A stretch of DNA of 64,000 nt from Acidobacteriota bacterium (lineage in GTDB: Bacteria; Acidobacteriota; Blastocatellia; Pyrinomonadales; Pyrinomonadaceae), in assembly GCA_003223025.1 (NCBI GenBank), contig QHXR01000001.1:246428-310427 (forward strand), in the 5' to 3' direction. Of the stretch, positions 50,635 through 60,072 are shown one piece after another (positions within the stretch are counted from its first letter, which is position 1; every line of letters starts with the position of its first letter). Below the pieces are notes generated by a model that was given only the letters and a program-made list of their open reading frames with translations, ran no database searches and was not told the DNA's origin. The translations under genes and the position numbers were made by a program.

Positions 50635-50844
50635 TTATCTTGGGATATTGCCGTTACGTGCGCCGCGGTGAAAACTTCGATGAGCAAAGAATCCTTTTTC
50701 CTGGCGACCTAGGCACTGCCAGCAGATATTTCGGCGCTCGTTCGTCGGAGAGACGAACGTGTTGTAATGGTCCATCTCGCGGTCGCACTCTTCACAGCGA
50801 ACGGGCAATCGGTCAATTGTTTTCGGATCGATCTCTTCGGTCAT
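50635..50844 (-). CDS. Small CxxC...CxxC zinc-binding protein
   Basis: 69 residues. Two Cys pairs (VRCEECDREM and NICWQCLGRQ) about 24 residues apart form a probable zinc ribbon. The C-terminal tail is basic (HRSFHRGARNGNIPR). No signal peptide. It lies upstream of def on the same strand. The function is unknown; similar stand-alone ribbons are often regulatory or RNA-binding. Confidence 0.68.
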   Translation of the reverse strand: MTEEIDPKTIDRLPVRCEECDREMDHYNTFVSPTNERRNICWQCLGRQEKGFFAHRSFHRGARNGNIPR

Positions 50845-50968
50845 CCTAAAGTTCCTCGCAATGCAGTTTAGACAGTCTTAGTTTAGTCTGCATTTTTCAT
50901 TATTGCTATAAGGCGTAATGCAGTCGGGCTGAATGCATCCGATCCGCGACCCTATGCATCGGAAAGTA

Positions 50969-50997
50969 TTGACTAATTTAAGGGCGTGGCATAAATT
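50969..50997 (+). promoter_or_regulatory. Predicted sigma-70 type promoter for the VWFA-related pair
   Basis: TTGACT at 50969-50974, 17-bp spacer, TAAATT at 50992-50997. Transcription would begin near 51004, so translation must start at the ATG at 51090 and not at the upstream end of the frame. Confidence 0.6.
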
Positions 50998-51089
50998 TGG
51001 TGAAATCTCTTTTCCTCGGTCCGACGTCGTCAAGAAAGGCATTTTCTTTAAAAGTAACCGCAGTAAAAACGAATCGACAGGTGTTTATC

Positions 51090-53363
51090 ATGAAAAAATT
51101 TCCACTGGTACTCGTCGCACTGGCGCTGTTCGTCAGCATCTCCTACTCCCAGCAACCCACCGCGACGCCTCCGGAGGACCAGATCGTGCGTATTTCGACG
51201 GATCTTATCCAGATCGATGTTACGGTCACCGACAAAAATGGAAAGGTCGTCCCCGGGCTCGGCATGGACGACTTCGAAGTCTTTGAGAACGGCGTGAAAC
51301 AGAATTTGTCCGGTCTTCAGTTTATGACGAGGTCGGTGGGAGGGGCGACGATCGGTGGATCGACCAGCCGTGGAGCGACGGTCGATGGAGTCGCGGTCGG
51401 TGGATATTCGCCGAGCGCCGTCAAGCCTGGCGAGAATGTCACTGCCACTCCGCAAAAAGCCGCTGCGACGACTCCGGGATCAACGCGTCGTACGATCGCG
51501 ATCGTAGTCGACGATCTGACCATGTCTTTCGGAAGCGTTTATTATGCTCGTCAAGCCCTTCGCAAATTCGTCGATCAGCAGATGCAGCCGGGCGATCTCG
51601 TTGCAATTATCAGGACGACCGGTTCGATCGGGGCTCTTCAGCAATTCACTTCCGATAAGGCTCTCCTGATCGCAGCGATCGATGCGATCCGATGGCAACC
51701 GCTGACGAGCGAAGTGGAAGCCTTAGTCCCGGTAGGTCAGACCGCGAGGGAAACCACAGAACGCTTTACTTCCGAGAGCAATCTTGTCGCTGCGGGCTCG
51801 GATGGCGACCCCACCGGCCGTTTGGACAATAAAAAGGTGCATGAAAGTGTCACCCAAACAAAGGCAAGAGATTTCAACGACCTCAAGACCTCAAACCCGA
51901 TACAGACCGGAATGTACGCTCAGGCTTCGATCGGCGCGAGGCGGTATGTGGTTCAAGGGATGAATGATCTGCCGGGACGAAAGGTGATGATGCTTTTCTC
52001 GGACGGGTTCGACATAACTCAGGACAGTTCGAAATCGCGCACCTCGGTTGTTTACGAAATGCTGCAGGACCTTGTCGAATACGCGAACCGCTCGTCGGTT
52101 GTCGTTTACACATTCGACACCCGCGGGCTGAAGTCGATGTCGATTCAAGCGTCGGATTCGACGTACGAGATCATTGACGGTCACCGCGGACAAAAGGAAA
52201 AGATGCGCACCGATGATTTCAAGGATAAGCAGGACGGACTCGTATATCTCGCGAAGCAGACCGGCGGACAGGCTCTGCTCGACAGCAATGATTTGAACTG
52301 GGGAATTCAAAGATCGCTCGATGAGCAGGCTGGATATTATCTGCTCGCTTACGTTCCGGGTGCGGACAGCTTCGATGCGTCGAAGCGGAAGTTCAACAAA
52401 CTCGAAGTCAAGGTAAAGCAGCCCGGACTAAAGGTCGCGTACAGGACCGGATTTTTCAGTTCGGGTCCGATCGAGACTGCGACCGCCATCGCCGGTAACC
52501 AGGCCGAGATCATCAAAGCTTTGACGTCGCCGTTTGCCACGAATCAGATCTCGGTCAACTCGAACTCGATGTTCGTAGACGAAGCGACCGGCGGCACACA
52601 AATGAGATCGTTTATCCACATTGATCCGAAAGATCTGACCTTCACAGATGTCCCGGACGGTTGGAAGACGGCTTCTTTCAATATCGTAGCGGTCGCATTC
52701 GGAAACAATGGTGTGCCGATCGAACAGAAAGAAGCTGAGTACATGATCAAAGCAAAAGGTCCGACGTTCGACACGATGATGCAGAAGGGATTTGTGTATG
52801 TGCTGATGGTCCCGATCAAATCGGCGGGTGTCTATCAGTATCGCGTCGCGGTTCGTGACAAGACGAGTGGAAAAGTTGGATCGACCGGTCAGATCATCGA
52901 GGTCCCGGATCTCGGAAAGCGGAAACTTACGCTTTCGAATATCTTTGCCGAGAACGTCAGCATGTCGGTCTGGCAGAATATCGCGGCCGGAAAGGTCGGA
53001 AACGGTCCCGGGCAGTTACAGGTTCCATCGACTCTGCTCTACGATACCGTCTTGCGCAAATTCGTCGCGGGAAGCGTGCTGCGATACGGGTTTGAAGTTT
53101 ACAACGCGAAAGGCGAAGTCCAGTCGATGCCGAAGCTCGAGACTCAGGCGCAGATCCTCCAGAACGACAGAGTCGTCGTGGAAGGGAATCTGAATAAGAT
53201 CGACTCTTCGGCGCAGACCGATCCGAAACACGTTAAAGTTAGTGGAGCGATCATGCTCAAGGATACTTTGCAGCCGGGTGATTACCTGCTCAAGCTGACG
53301 GTCTCCGATCGGGCCGGAAAGCAGACGGCGACTCAGGTATTCCCGTTTGAGATCGTTAAATAG
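51090..53363 (+). CDS. Secreted VWFA-related domain protein (acidobacterial type), first copy
   Basis: 757 residues from ATG 51090 with a signal peptide (FPLVLVALALFVSISYSQ). The N-terminal beta domain has the family pattern RISTDLIQIDVTVTDKNGK and GMDDFEVFENGVKQ. The von Willebrand A-like domain follows (IAIVVDDLTMSFGS, LVAIIRTTGSIGALQQFT, LPGRKVMMLFSDGFDI, GLVYLAKQTGGQALL), then Ig-like beta domains to the C-terminus. Such proteins are greatly expanded in Acidobacteriota; they are thought to act in surface adhesion or matrix, but the function is not established. It is followed 30 bp later by a paralogue. Confidence 0.9.
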   Translation: MKKFPLVLVALALFVSISYSQQPTATPPEDQIVRISTDLIQIDVTVTDKNGKVVPGLGMDDFEVFENGVKQNLSGLQFMTRSVGGATIGGSTSRGATVDGVAVGGYSPSAVKPGENVTATPQKAAATTPGSTRRTIAIVVDDLTMSFGSVYYARQALRKFVDQQMQPGDLVAIIRTTGSIGALQQFTSDKALLIAAIDAIRWQPLTSEVEALVPVGQTARETTERFTSESNLVAAGSDGDPTGRLDNKKVHESVTQTKARDFNDLKTSNPIQTGMYAQASIGARRYVVQGMNDLPGRKVMMLFSDGFDITQDSSKSRTSVVYEMLQDLVEYANRSSVVVYTFDTRGLKSMSIQASDSTYEIIDGHRGQKEKMRTDDFKDKQDGLVYLAKQTGGQALLDSNDLNWGIQRSLDEQAGYYLLAYVPGADSFDASKRKFNKLEVKVKQPGLKVAYRTGFFSSGPIETATAIAGNQAEIIKALTSPFATNQISVNSNSMFVDEATGGTQMRSFIHIDPKDLTFTDVPDGWKTASFNIVAVAFGNNGVPIEQKEAEYMIKAKGPTFDTMMQKGFVYVLMVPIKSAGVYQYRVAVRDKTSGKVGSTGQIIEVPDLGKRKLTLSNIFAENVSMSVWQNIAAGKVGNGPGQLQVPSTLLYDTVLRKFVAGSVLRYGFEVYNAKGEVQSMPKLETQAQILQNDRVVVEGNLNKIDSSAQTDPKHVKVSGAIMLKDTLQPGDYLLKLTVSDRAGKQTATQVFPFEIVK

Positions 53364-53393
53364 TAAGAAACCGTTCCATACGGTTTGAACGTG

Positions 53394-55568
53394 ATGAAGA
53401 AATTTTTGATCGCGCTTATTTCGGCGCTATTGCTTGCCTCGACCTCGCATTTTCAAACTACGAAACCTAAGCCGGCTCCTGACGAGGAGTCGACGGTTGT
53501 AAAGATATCGACCGATCTGATCCAGATCGACGTGACGGTCACAGACAAGAACGGCAAGATCGTCCCGGATCTGAAGGTCGACGATTTCGAGATCTTCGAG
53601 AACGGCCAGAAACAAACAATATCCGGCGGAAATTTTGTTTTCCGCACTGTCGGAAGTGCGGTTGCCGACGGTTCGGTCTCGACACCTCGAAGGACCGGCG
53701 CAATGCCTGCTCAGCCTCCTCAGCGGTCGTCGATCCGTCGAACGATCGCGATCGTGCTTGACGATTTGAATCTTTCTTTTGGAAGCATCTATCAGACTCG
53801 GAAGTCGCTTCGGAAGTTTGTCGATGAGCAGATGCAGCCCGAGGATCTTGTAGCGATCATTCGCACGGGCGGCGGTGTCGGAGCTCTGCAGCAATTTACG
53901 ACCGACAAACGCGTGCTGCACGCGGCGATCGATAAGCTACGGTGGAATCCGGAGAGCGCCGTTGACTCATTAACCTCAGTTAGCCAGAACGAGACCGACA
54001 TCACTGACAGGTTCCGCCGTGAGAGCGACAACGGTGGAGACAAACAAAGCACTGTTTTTCTTCCGGGCGACACCGCTCACGACAAAAAGAGCGCCGATGC
54101 TTCGCGCAATGCAAAAGCACAGGAGCGCGGCCTCTACGCTCAGACTTCGCTTGGGGCGTTGAAGTATGTTCTCTCAGGAATGAAATCTCTTCCGGGGCGA
54201 AAAGCGATGTTGTATTTTTCCGATGGAATCGACATCGGAGATCCGTCGACGAAATCGCGAGCACAGACCGTCTTCGAATATCTTCAGGACGTCGCCGAAA
54301 TGGCGAACCGTTCCTCCGTTGTCGTTTACACATTCGACGCGAAGGGGATGCGGTCGATGTCGATCGGAGCTTCCGACAGCACGTACGAGATCATCGACGG
54401 CCATCGCGGGCAGAAAGAAGCGATGAGAACGCAGGATTTCAAAAACAGTCAGGACGGGCTCGCATACTTTGCGGATCGGACCGGCGGGCGTGCGTTTTTG
54501 AATAGCGATAATTTTAACTTTGGGATCGATCGCGCGTTGAACGAGCAGTCGGGTTATTACCTGCTCGCTTACGTGCCGAACGGCGATGCCTTCGACGCCA
54601 CTAAGCGAAAATTCAATAAGCTCGAAGTAAAGGTCAGACGACCGGGTTTACACGTCAGTCATCGAAGTGGATTTTTCAGCGAGGGCGACGTGAAAGAAGC
54701 TCAGTCCGATGATCGAAGGCTTGCGAATGTTCTGCAATCGCCATTTACCGAAAACGGGATCGGCCTAAACATGAATGCGCTCTACGCCGATGACAAAACT
54801 GATGGTCCATACATCCGCTCGTTCCTTCATATCGACGCGAAAGGATTGAAGTTTTCCGATGATGAGTCGGGCTGGAAAAAGTCGACGTTCGATATCGTCG
54901 CTGCGGCGTTCGGCGATAACGGTTTGCCGATCGAAACAAAGGAGAGTCAGTACACGATCAAGACAAAAGGTGCGACGTACGAGACGATGCTCGAGCGCGG
55001 TTTCGTGTATGTGCTGCCGGTTCCTTTAAAGAAGCCGGGTCTTTATCAATTTCGAGTCGCCGTTCGCGACACGGCGACCGGAATGATCGGCTCCGCACAG
55101 CAGATCATCGAAGTGCCCGATCTTTCCAAGCGAGACCTCGTGCTTTCAAATATCGCCGTCGAGAATGTCAGCAATGAAACCTGGCAGAGTATCGCACAGG
55201 GAAGAGTCGGCAGCGGTCCGGGCAAAGTCGAAGTCCCGTCAACTCTTTTGTACGACACGGTCCTTCGACGTTTTCAGGCCGGATCTGTATTGCGTTACGG
55301 ATGCGAGATCTATTCTTCGAGCAAGGCTCCGATTCGACAGATCGAAACACAGGCGACGATCTATCACGACACTTCGTTGATCCTGAGCGGCGGCTTCAAG
55401 AAAGTCGATGTTTCGAATCAGAAAGATCAACACCGCATCGCCCTGAGCGGTGCGCTTACGCTCACCGATTCGTTGCAGCCCGGCGACTACGTGCTCCACC
55501 TCACCGTTTTCGACCGTGCAGGAAATCGCGCGGCGACGCAGGTATTTCCGTTTGAGCTTGTGAAATGA
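53394..55568 (+). CDS. Secreted VWFA-related domain protein (acidobacterial type), second copy
   Basis: 724 residues with a signal peptide (FLIALISALLLASTSHF) and the same domain order as its upstream neighbour. Many stretches are identical or nearly so, for example STDLIQIDVTVTDKNGK, SDSTYEIIDGHRGQKE and LLAYVP. The insertion after the first beta domain (the GGSTSRGATVDG region of copy one) is shorter here. ATG 53394 is preceded by GTG and TTG alternatives. This is clearly a tandem duplication. Followed by composite repeats and a terminator. Confidence 0.9.
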   Translation: MKKFLIALISALLLASTSHFQTTKPKPAPDEESTVVKISTDLIQIDVTVTDKNGKIVPDLKVDDFEIFENGQKQTISGGNFVFRTVGSAVADGSVSTPRRTGAMPAQPPQRSSIRRTIAIVLDDLNLSFGSIYQTRKSLRKFVDEQMQPEDLVAIIRTGGGVGALQQFTTDKRVLHAAIDKLRWNPESAVDSLTSVSQNETDITDRFRRESDNGGDKQSTVFLPGDTAHDKKSADASRNAKAQERGLYAQTSLGALKYVLSGMKSLPGRKAMLYFSDGIDIGDPSTKSRAQTVFEYLQDVAEMANRSSVVVYTFDAKGMRSMSIGASDSTYEIIDGHRGQKEAMRTQDFKNSQDGLAYFADRTGGRAFLNSDNFNFGIDRALNEQSGYYLLAYVPNGDAFDATKRKFNKLEVKVRRPGLHVSHRSGFFSEGDVKEAQSDDRRLANVLQSPFTENGIGLNMNALYADDKTDGPYIRSFLHIDAKGLKFSDDESGWKKSTFDIVAAAFGDNGLPIETKESQYTIKTKGATYETMLERGFVYVLPVPLKKPGLYQFRVAVRDTATGMIGSAQQIIEVPDLSKRDLVLSNIAVENVSNETWQSIAQGRVGSGPGKVEVPSTLLYDTVLRRFQAGSVLRYGCEIYSSSKAPIRQIETQATIYHDTSLILSGGFKKVDVSNQKDQHRIALSGALTLTDSLQPGDYVLHLTVFDRAGNRAATQVFPFELVK

Positions 55569-55571
55569 AAA

Positions 55572-55756
55572 GGCGTCGCGTAGCGATCGCATGAATTTAG
55601 CCGTGGCCTTCAGGCCACTGAAAACCGGAGAATGGTCACGTCGCGTCAGCGACGCCTGAATCTCAGTCGTCGCTACGCGACGAGATCTTGCGGAATCTTG
55701 CCGTGGCCTGAAGGGCCACGGCTAAATTCACATGGCCGCTGACGCGGCCGTCAATC
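55572..55756. repeat. Composite hairpin repeat (GCCGTGGCCTTCAGGCCAC)
   Basis: A nested set of hairpins: GTCGCGTAGCGATCGCATG, TTTAGCCGTGGCC...GGCCAC, GTCGCGTCAGCGACG, GTCGCTACGCGACG, then GCCGTGGCCTGAAGGGCCAC with GGCTAAATTCACATG, then GGCCGCTGACGCGGCC. The outer parts are inverted. A second copy lies at 59869-60044. Confidence 0.85.
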
Positions 55757-55770
55757 CGATCTCGACAATA

Positions 55771-55797
55771 AAAAAGGCTGCCCAATATTGGACAGCC
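55771..55797 (-). terminator. Rho-independent terminator
   Basis: Stem AGGCTGCCC/GGACAGCCT with loop AATATT. On the minus strand it is followed by a T-run, so it ends the ferredoxin gene; it may also slow plus-strand transcription from the VWFA genes. Confidence 0.82.
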
Positions 55798-55820
55798 TCC
55801 TTCCTCAATTTCAAAATCAT

Positions 55821-56117
55821 CTACTCCGGCTGTCCCTTACAATCGGATCCGAACAACGCCGGCTGCTTCGTGCTGATGATCGGATAATTCTCAGCTTCCT
55901 TATTTATCTCGAGCCAGGTCATGTACTCCTCCGGTATCGACATGTCGGAGAAAATCGCCTCGACGGGACATTCCGGCAGACACGCGTCGCAGTCGATGCA
56001 CGTATCGGGGTTGATTAGAAGCTTGTCAGGCAGTTCATGGAACGCCTCGACGGGGCAAACAGCGGCGCAGTCTGTGTACTTACATTCGACACACGGCTCG
56101 GCAACGATATAGGTCAT
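55821..56117 (-). CDS. 7Fe-type ferredoxin
   Basis: 98 residues with two iron-sulfur sites: PCVECKYTDCAAVCPVEAF (3Fe-4S type spacing with an extra Cys) and CIDCDACLPECPVEAI (4Fe-4S). The C-terminal extension (MTWLEINKEAENYPIISTKQP) is typical of FdxA-like seven-iron ferredoxins. It is a soluble electron carrier and not the missing NuoI, which is longer and has two regular 4Fe-4S motifs. It stands alone. Confidence 0.92.
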   Translation of the reverse strand: MTYIVAEPCVECKYTDCAAVCPVEAFHELPDKLLINPDTCIDCDACLPECPVEAIFSDMSIPEEYMTWLEINKEAENYPIISTKQPALFGSDCKGQPE

Positions 56118-56243
56118 AAAAGTTCAAAAGTTCAGCCTTTTAACGCGGCTGCATTTCGGATCTCGGCGTGAGGTTCGGATCGCTGGTCCAGCTCTCAAAA
56201 CGCCCTAAAAATCAAACTAAAACCCTAATACCTGAGAGCTTAA

Positions 56244-56266
56244 CTTGTCAAATGAGGTTCGACAAG
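56244..56266 (+). promoter_or_regulatory. Possible operator upstream of glpX
   Basis: The interrupted palindrome CTTGTC-N11-GACAAG lies about 60 bp before the glpX ATG, next to TGATAGAAT, which could be a -10 element. It may be a repressor site. Evidence is the symmetry and position only. Confidence 0.4.
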
Positions 56267-56324
56267 TGATAGAATGCGTTCATAATTTCGAACTACAAAG
56301 GCGCAGATCTCGGGACAAAATCTA

Positions 56325-57341
56325 ATGAAAACTATTAAAGCTGAACGCGAATTGGCTCTGGACTTTTTGCGTGTTACGGAGGCCGCGGCTATCGAATCCG
56401 CGAAGACGATGGGCCAGGGAGATCGCAAGCACTCGGATCACGTAGCGGTCGAGGCGATGCGCGAAGTCATGGACACGGTTCCGATGCGCGGCCGCATCGT
56501 TATCGGCGAAGGCGAACGCGACGAGGCTCCGATGCTTTATATCGGCGAGGAAGCACGCGCCGAATTTCCGGAAGTCGACATCGCTGTAGATCCGCTCGAG
56601 GGAACGAATCTCTGCGCGCTCGGTGCGAATAACGCGATCGCCGTTCTTGCGGCAGCCGAACGTGGCGGATTGCTGAATGCACCGGACATTTACATGGACA
56701 AGATCGTCGTCGGCCCGTCATCGCGCGGAGCCGTCGATATCGACGCGCCGGTCGAGGAAAATCTCAAGAATATTGCTCGACGGCTTGGGCGCGACGTCGA
56801 TGACCTTACGGTGATCTGCCTTGACCGAAAGCGCCATAAGAAGTTGGTAGATGATGTTCGTGCGGCCGGTGCCCGAATCAGGCTGATCTCCGACGGAGAT
56901 CTTTCGGCCGGAATATCCGCCGCGGTCGCCGGAACAAACATTCACGCGCTGATGGGAATCGGTGGAGCTCCTGAAGGCGTGATCACTGCGGCGGCGATGA
57001 AATGTCTCAACGGTGAGATCCAGGCAAAGCTCGTTTACGATCCGGCACGGCTCGGAGTCGATGCTTCGAAGGTCCCGTCTGAGGAGCAGGTGATGAAACG
57101 CCTCAACGAGATGGGCATTACGGATCCGAACAAGATCTATGACACGAACGATCTTGCTCCGGGTAAGAAGATAATTTTCGCGGCGACGGGCGTGACCGAC
57201 GGAGCTCTCCTCCGCGGCGTACGATTCTTTGGCGCCGGCAAGCGAACGCACTCGGTAGTCATGACGACGGATAGCAAGAGTATCCGCTTCGTCGACACTG
57301 TACACGTTGAAGGCGGACCGGACGCGGTGATACGGTTCTAG
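56325..57341 (+). CDS. glpX: Class II fructose-1,6-bisphosphatase
   Basis: Gluconeogenic phosphatase of the GlpX family. 338 residues with [23 protein letters not shown] at the start, the metal site [33 protein letters not shown] (signature), [18 protein letters not shown] and the C-terminal phosphate site. The last codon and TAG stop fall inside a repeat (57337-57422). The next gene, ppsA, is also gluconeogenic. Confidence 0.95.
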   Translation: MKTIKAERELALDFLRVTEAAAIESAKTMGQGDRKHSDHVAVEAMREVMDTVPMRGRIVIGEGERDEAPMLYIGEEARAEFPEVDIAVDPLEGTNLCALGANNAIAVLAAAERGGLLNAPDIYMDKIVVGPSSRGAVDIDAPVEENLKNIARRLGRDVDDLTVICLDRKRHKKLVDDVRAAGARIRLISDGDLSAGISAAVAGTNIHALMGIGGAPEGVITAAAMKCLNGEIQAKLVYDPARLGVDASKVPSEEQVMKRLNEMGITDPNKIYDTNDLAPGKKIIFAATGVTDGALLRGVRFFGAGKRTHSVVMTTDSKSIRFVDTVHVEGGPDAVIRF

Positions 57342-57422
57342 TTTCTGGTTCCTAGTTTCTAGTTTCAAGTTTTCTCATTTCCGCGGGCTCGAACCAGAAA
57401 CCAGGAACCAGGAACTAGAAAC
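57337..57422. repeat. Inverted repeat between glpX and ppsA (TTTCTAG family)
   Basis: Left arm 57337-57372 (TTCTAGTTTCTGGTTCC, TAGTTTCTAGTTTC) and right arm 57393-57422 (GAACCAGAAACCAGGAACCA, GGAACTAGAAAC). Same family as 204-310. The glpX stop codon is within the left arm. Confidence 0.9.
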
Positions 57423-57433
57423 TCAAAAGTCTT

Positions 57434-59851
57434 ATGTCGAATCCCCATGTTCTAGATTTCAGTCAGGTCGGCGCCGGCGATGTCGCGATCGTCGGTGGAA
57501 AGTGCGCGAGCCTCGGCGAATTGTTTCGTGAGCTCACCGGACAGGGCGTTCGCGCCGTCGACGGATTCTCGACGACGAGTCACGCGTATCACACGCTGCT
57601 CGACACCGGCGGGCTTCGCGATCGGTTAAAAAAACTTCTCAAGGGCCTCGACGTCAATAATCTCGACGAGCTTGCTCGCGTTGGAAGCGAAGCTCGTTCG
57701 ATGATGCTCGATACGCCTTTTCCAAAAGAGGTCGAGGCGGAGATCCACGACGCATACGACCGGCTCGGTGAACGGATCGGGAAAAAGGCGTTCGAGGTCG
57801 CGGTTCGATCTTCAGCGACAGCCGAAGATCTTCCCGATGCTTCGTTCGCGGGCCAGCAGGACACGATTCTAAACGTTCGCGGCGAGCAGAGATTGATCGA
57901 AGCATGTCACGAATGCTACGCGTCGCTCTGGACCGATCGTGCGATCTCGTACCGAACCGCGAAAGGTTTCGATCATTTTGATGTCGCGCTCTCGATCGGG
58001 ATCCAGCCTATGGTCCGGTCCGATATTGCGGCGAGCGGTGTGATGTTCACGCTCGACACCGAAAGCGGATTTCGCGAAGCGGTCGTGATCAACGGCGCAT
58101 GGGGACTTGGCGAAGCCGTCGTTCAGGGAATGGCGACGCCTGACGAATGGATAATCTTTAAGCCGACCCTGAAGAAAGGCTTTCGTCCGATCGTCACGCG
58201 AAAGCTCGGCGTCAAAGAAGTGAAGATGGTCTTTGCCGACGACGGAACCGGAACGCAGGTCCGCGATGTCGTTGCGACGCAGCGTAATCGAATGTGCCTC
58301 GCCGGATTCGAAGTACTGCAGCTCGCTCAATGGGCATGCGCGATCGAGGATCATTACTCGAAGCTCGCCGGTAAACATCAGCCGATGGACATCGAGTGGG
58401 CGAAAGACGGGATCACCGGCGAGCTGTTCATTCTTCAGGCTCGGCCCGAGACGGTTCACGCGCAGAAAGCCGACGACAATTTCATCGAGACGTACGAGCT
58501 CACGGGCGGACACGGAGCGCCTCTGTCATCGGGCGTCGCAGTTGGGCAGAAAGTCGGACATGGCAAGGCCCACGTCATGCTTGATGCGTCGAAACTGACG
58601 AGTTTCAAAGAAGGCGAGATCCTCGTCACGACGATGACCGATCCGGCGTGGGAGCCGATCATGAAACGTGCGTCGGCGATCGTCACCGAGCGCGGCGGAC
58701 GCACTTGTCACAGCGCGATCATCAGTCGCGAGCTCGGTATTCCATGCATCGTCGGGACCGGCGACGCTACCGAGAAGGTGAAGAACGGAACCGATATCAC
58801 CGTGTCGTGTGCGGAAGGCGACATCGGCAACATCTATTACGGCAAGATCGATTTCAAGATCAAGAAGCACAAGATAACTGACAATGAGCGGCCGAAGACG
58901 CAGGTCATGATGAACGTCGGCGACCCCGATCATGCGTTCTCCGTCTCGCGTCTGCCGAACGACGGCGTCGGTCTCGCGCGACTCGAATTCATCATCAACA
59001 ATCACATCGGAATTCATCCGATGGCGCTCGTCAATTATCCGAATCTGAGAAGACGCGAAGATATCGAGACGATCGCGAATCGGATCCTCGAAGAAGATCC
59101 TAAAGAATTTTTCGTTCGTTCTTTGGCGGAAGGCATTGGACGTATCGCCGCGGCGTTTTATCCGAAACCGGTGATCGTGCGAATGTCGGATTTCAAATCG
59201 AACGAGTACGCGATGTTGATCGGCGGACGCGAGTTCGAGCCGATCGAAGAGAATCCGATGATCGGTTTCCGCGGTGCATCGCGATACTACGACGATCGTT
59301 ACAAGGCCGGATTCAAACTCGAATGTCTGGCTCTGCTTCGCGCTCGCGAGGACATGGGATTGACGAATATCAAACCGATGATCCCGTTCTGCCGCACGGT
59401 TGAAGAGGGCGAGAAGGTCATCGCATTGATGGCGGAGCACGGACTCGTTCAGGGCGCAAACGATCTCGAGATTTACGCGATGTGTGAACTGCCGGCGAAT
59501 GTCGTGTTCGCAGACGAGTTCTTGAAAGTTTTCGACGGTTACTCGATCGGATCGAACGACCTGACGCAGCTCGCGCTCGGATTGGATCGCGATTCGGAAA
59601 TGGTCGCTCACTTATTCGACGAGCGAAACGGCGCGGTTGAGAAGATGGTCGCGATGGCGATCGAAGCTGCGATACGAAGCGGTAAGAAGATCGGGATCTG
59701 CGGTCAGGCTCCATCGGATTATCCGGAGTTCGCCGAGTTCCTCGTGAAGAAGGGGATCAACTCGATCTCGCTGAATCCCGACACGGTGATCCAGACGACT
59801 CACCACATTCTCGAAACCGAAAAAGCATTGAAGAAGAAAGCGGTCGGGTGA
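57434..59851 (+). CDS. ppsA: Phosphoenolpyruvate synthase
   Basis: Converts pyruvate + ATP to phosphoenolpyruvate for gluconeogenesis. 805 residues: an N-terminal ATP-grasp domain (GGKCASLGELFREL, VRSSATAEDLPDASFAGQQDT), a central swivelling domain with the phospho-His in GGRTCHSAIISRELGIPCIVG, and a C-terminal PEP-binding barrel (NPMIGFRGASRYYD, GIGSNDLTQ-type YSIGSNDLTQLALGLDRDS, ICGQAPSDYPEF with the catalytic Cys). Placed after glpX, the pair favours sugar synthesis from three-carbon precursors. Confidence 0.97.
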   Translation: MSNPHVLDFSQVGAGDVAIVGGKCASLGELFRELTGQGVRAVDGFSTTSHAYHTLLDTGGLRDRLKKLLKGLDVNNLDELARVGSEARSMMLDTPFPKEVEAEIHDAYDRLGERIGKKAFEVAVRSSATAEDLPDASFAGQQDTILNVRGEQRLIEACHECYASLWTDRAISYRTAKGFDHFDVALSIGIQPMVRSDIAASGVMFTLDTESGFREAVVINGAWGLGEAVVQGMATPDEWIIFKPTLKKGFRPIVTRKLGVKEVKMVFADDGTGTQVRDVVATQRNRMCLAGFEVLQLAQWACAIEDHYSKLAGKHQPMDIEWAKDGITGELFILQARPETVHAQKADDNFIETYELTGGHGAPLSSGVAVGQKVGHGKAHVMLDASKLTSFKEGEILVTTMTDPAWEPIMKRASAIVTERGGRTCHSAIISRELGIPCIVGTGDATEKVKNGTDITVSCAEGDIGNIYYGKIDFKIKKHKITDNERPKTQVMMNVGDPDHAFSVSRLPNDGVGLARLEFIINNHIGIHPMALVNYPNLRRREDIETIANRILEEDPKEFFVRSLAEGIGRIAAAFYPKPVIVRMSDFKSNEYAMLIGGREFEPIEENPMIGFRGASRYYDDRYKAGFKLECLALLRAREDMGLTNIKPMIPFCRTVEEGEKVIALMAEHGLVQGANDLEIYAMCELPANVVFADEFLKVFDGYSIGSNDLTQLALGLDRDSEMVAHLFDERNGAVEKMVAMAIEAAIRSGKKIGICGQAPSDYPEFAEFLVKKGINSISLNPDTVIQTTHHILETEKALKKKAVG

Positions 59852-59868
59852 AAATGAGTTGCTTCCGG

Positions 59869-60044
59869 CATCGCGTCGCGATCGCATGCATTTAGCCGTG
59901 GCTCTTCAGGCCACGGTATGTCGCCACAAAATGTCGTCGCGTAGCGACGATTGCCGTTCAGGCGTCGCTGACGCGACGCGATCACGATCGGGATTTCCGT
60001 GGCCTGAAGGCCACGGCTGAAGTCATGCGATCGCTACGCGATGC
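59869..60044. repeat. Composite hairpin repeat, second copy
   Basis: Shares with 55572-55756 the parts GATCGCATG, TTTAGCCGTGGC...CAGGCCACGG, GTCGCGTAGCGACG, GGCGTCGCTGACGCGAC and GTGGCCTGAAGGCCACGGCT. It opens with ATCGCGTCGCGATCGCATG and closes with CATGCGATCGCTACGCGATG, so the whole 176-bp block is a palindrome of palindromes. It lies between ppsA and the DUF2085 gene. Confidence 0.88.
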
Positions 60045-60072
60045 TAAGAAGGACTTCCTCGCCCTCATACCA

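Noticed and set aside
50481..50687. Long N-terminal extension of peptide deformylase
   Set aside because: The extension is the translation of a repeat hairpin in the leader; known deformylases start at the chosen ATG.
55821..56117. Ferredoxin as the missing NuoI
   Set aside because: The Cys spacing and C-terminal extension are those of a seven-iron FdxA-type ferredoxin; NuoI is longer and has two regular 4Fe-4S sites.
58526..59611. 361-codon open frame on the minus strand across ppsA
   Set aside because: It is a shadow of ppsA, whose protein has all expected motifs. The minus-strand translation is rich in Arg/Asp/His with no domain.
60025..60072. Upstream start of the DUF2085 gene
   Set aside because: These codons are largely repeat sequence and precede the normal family start.
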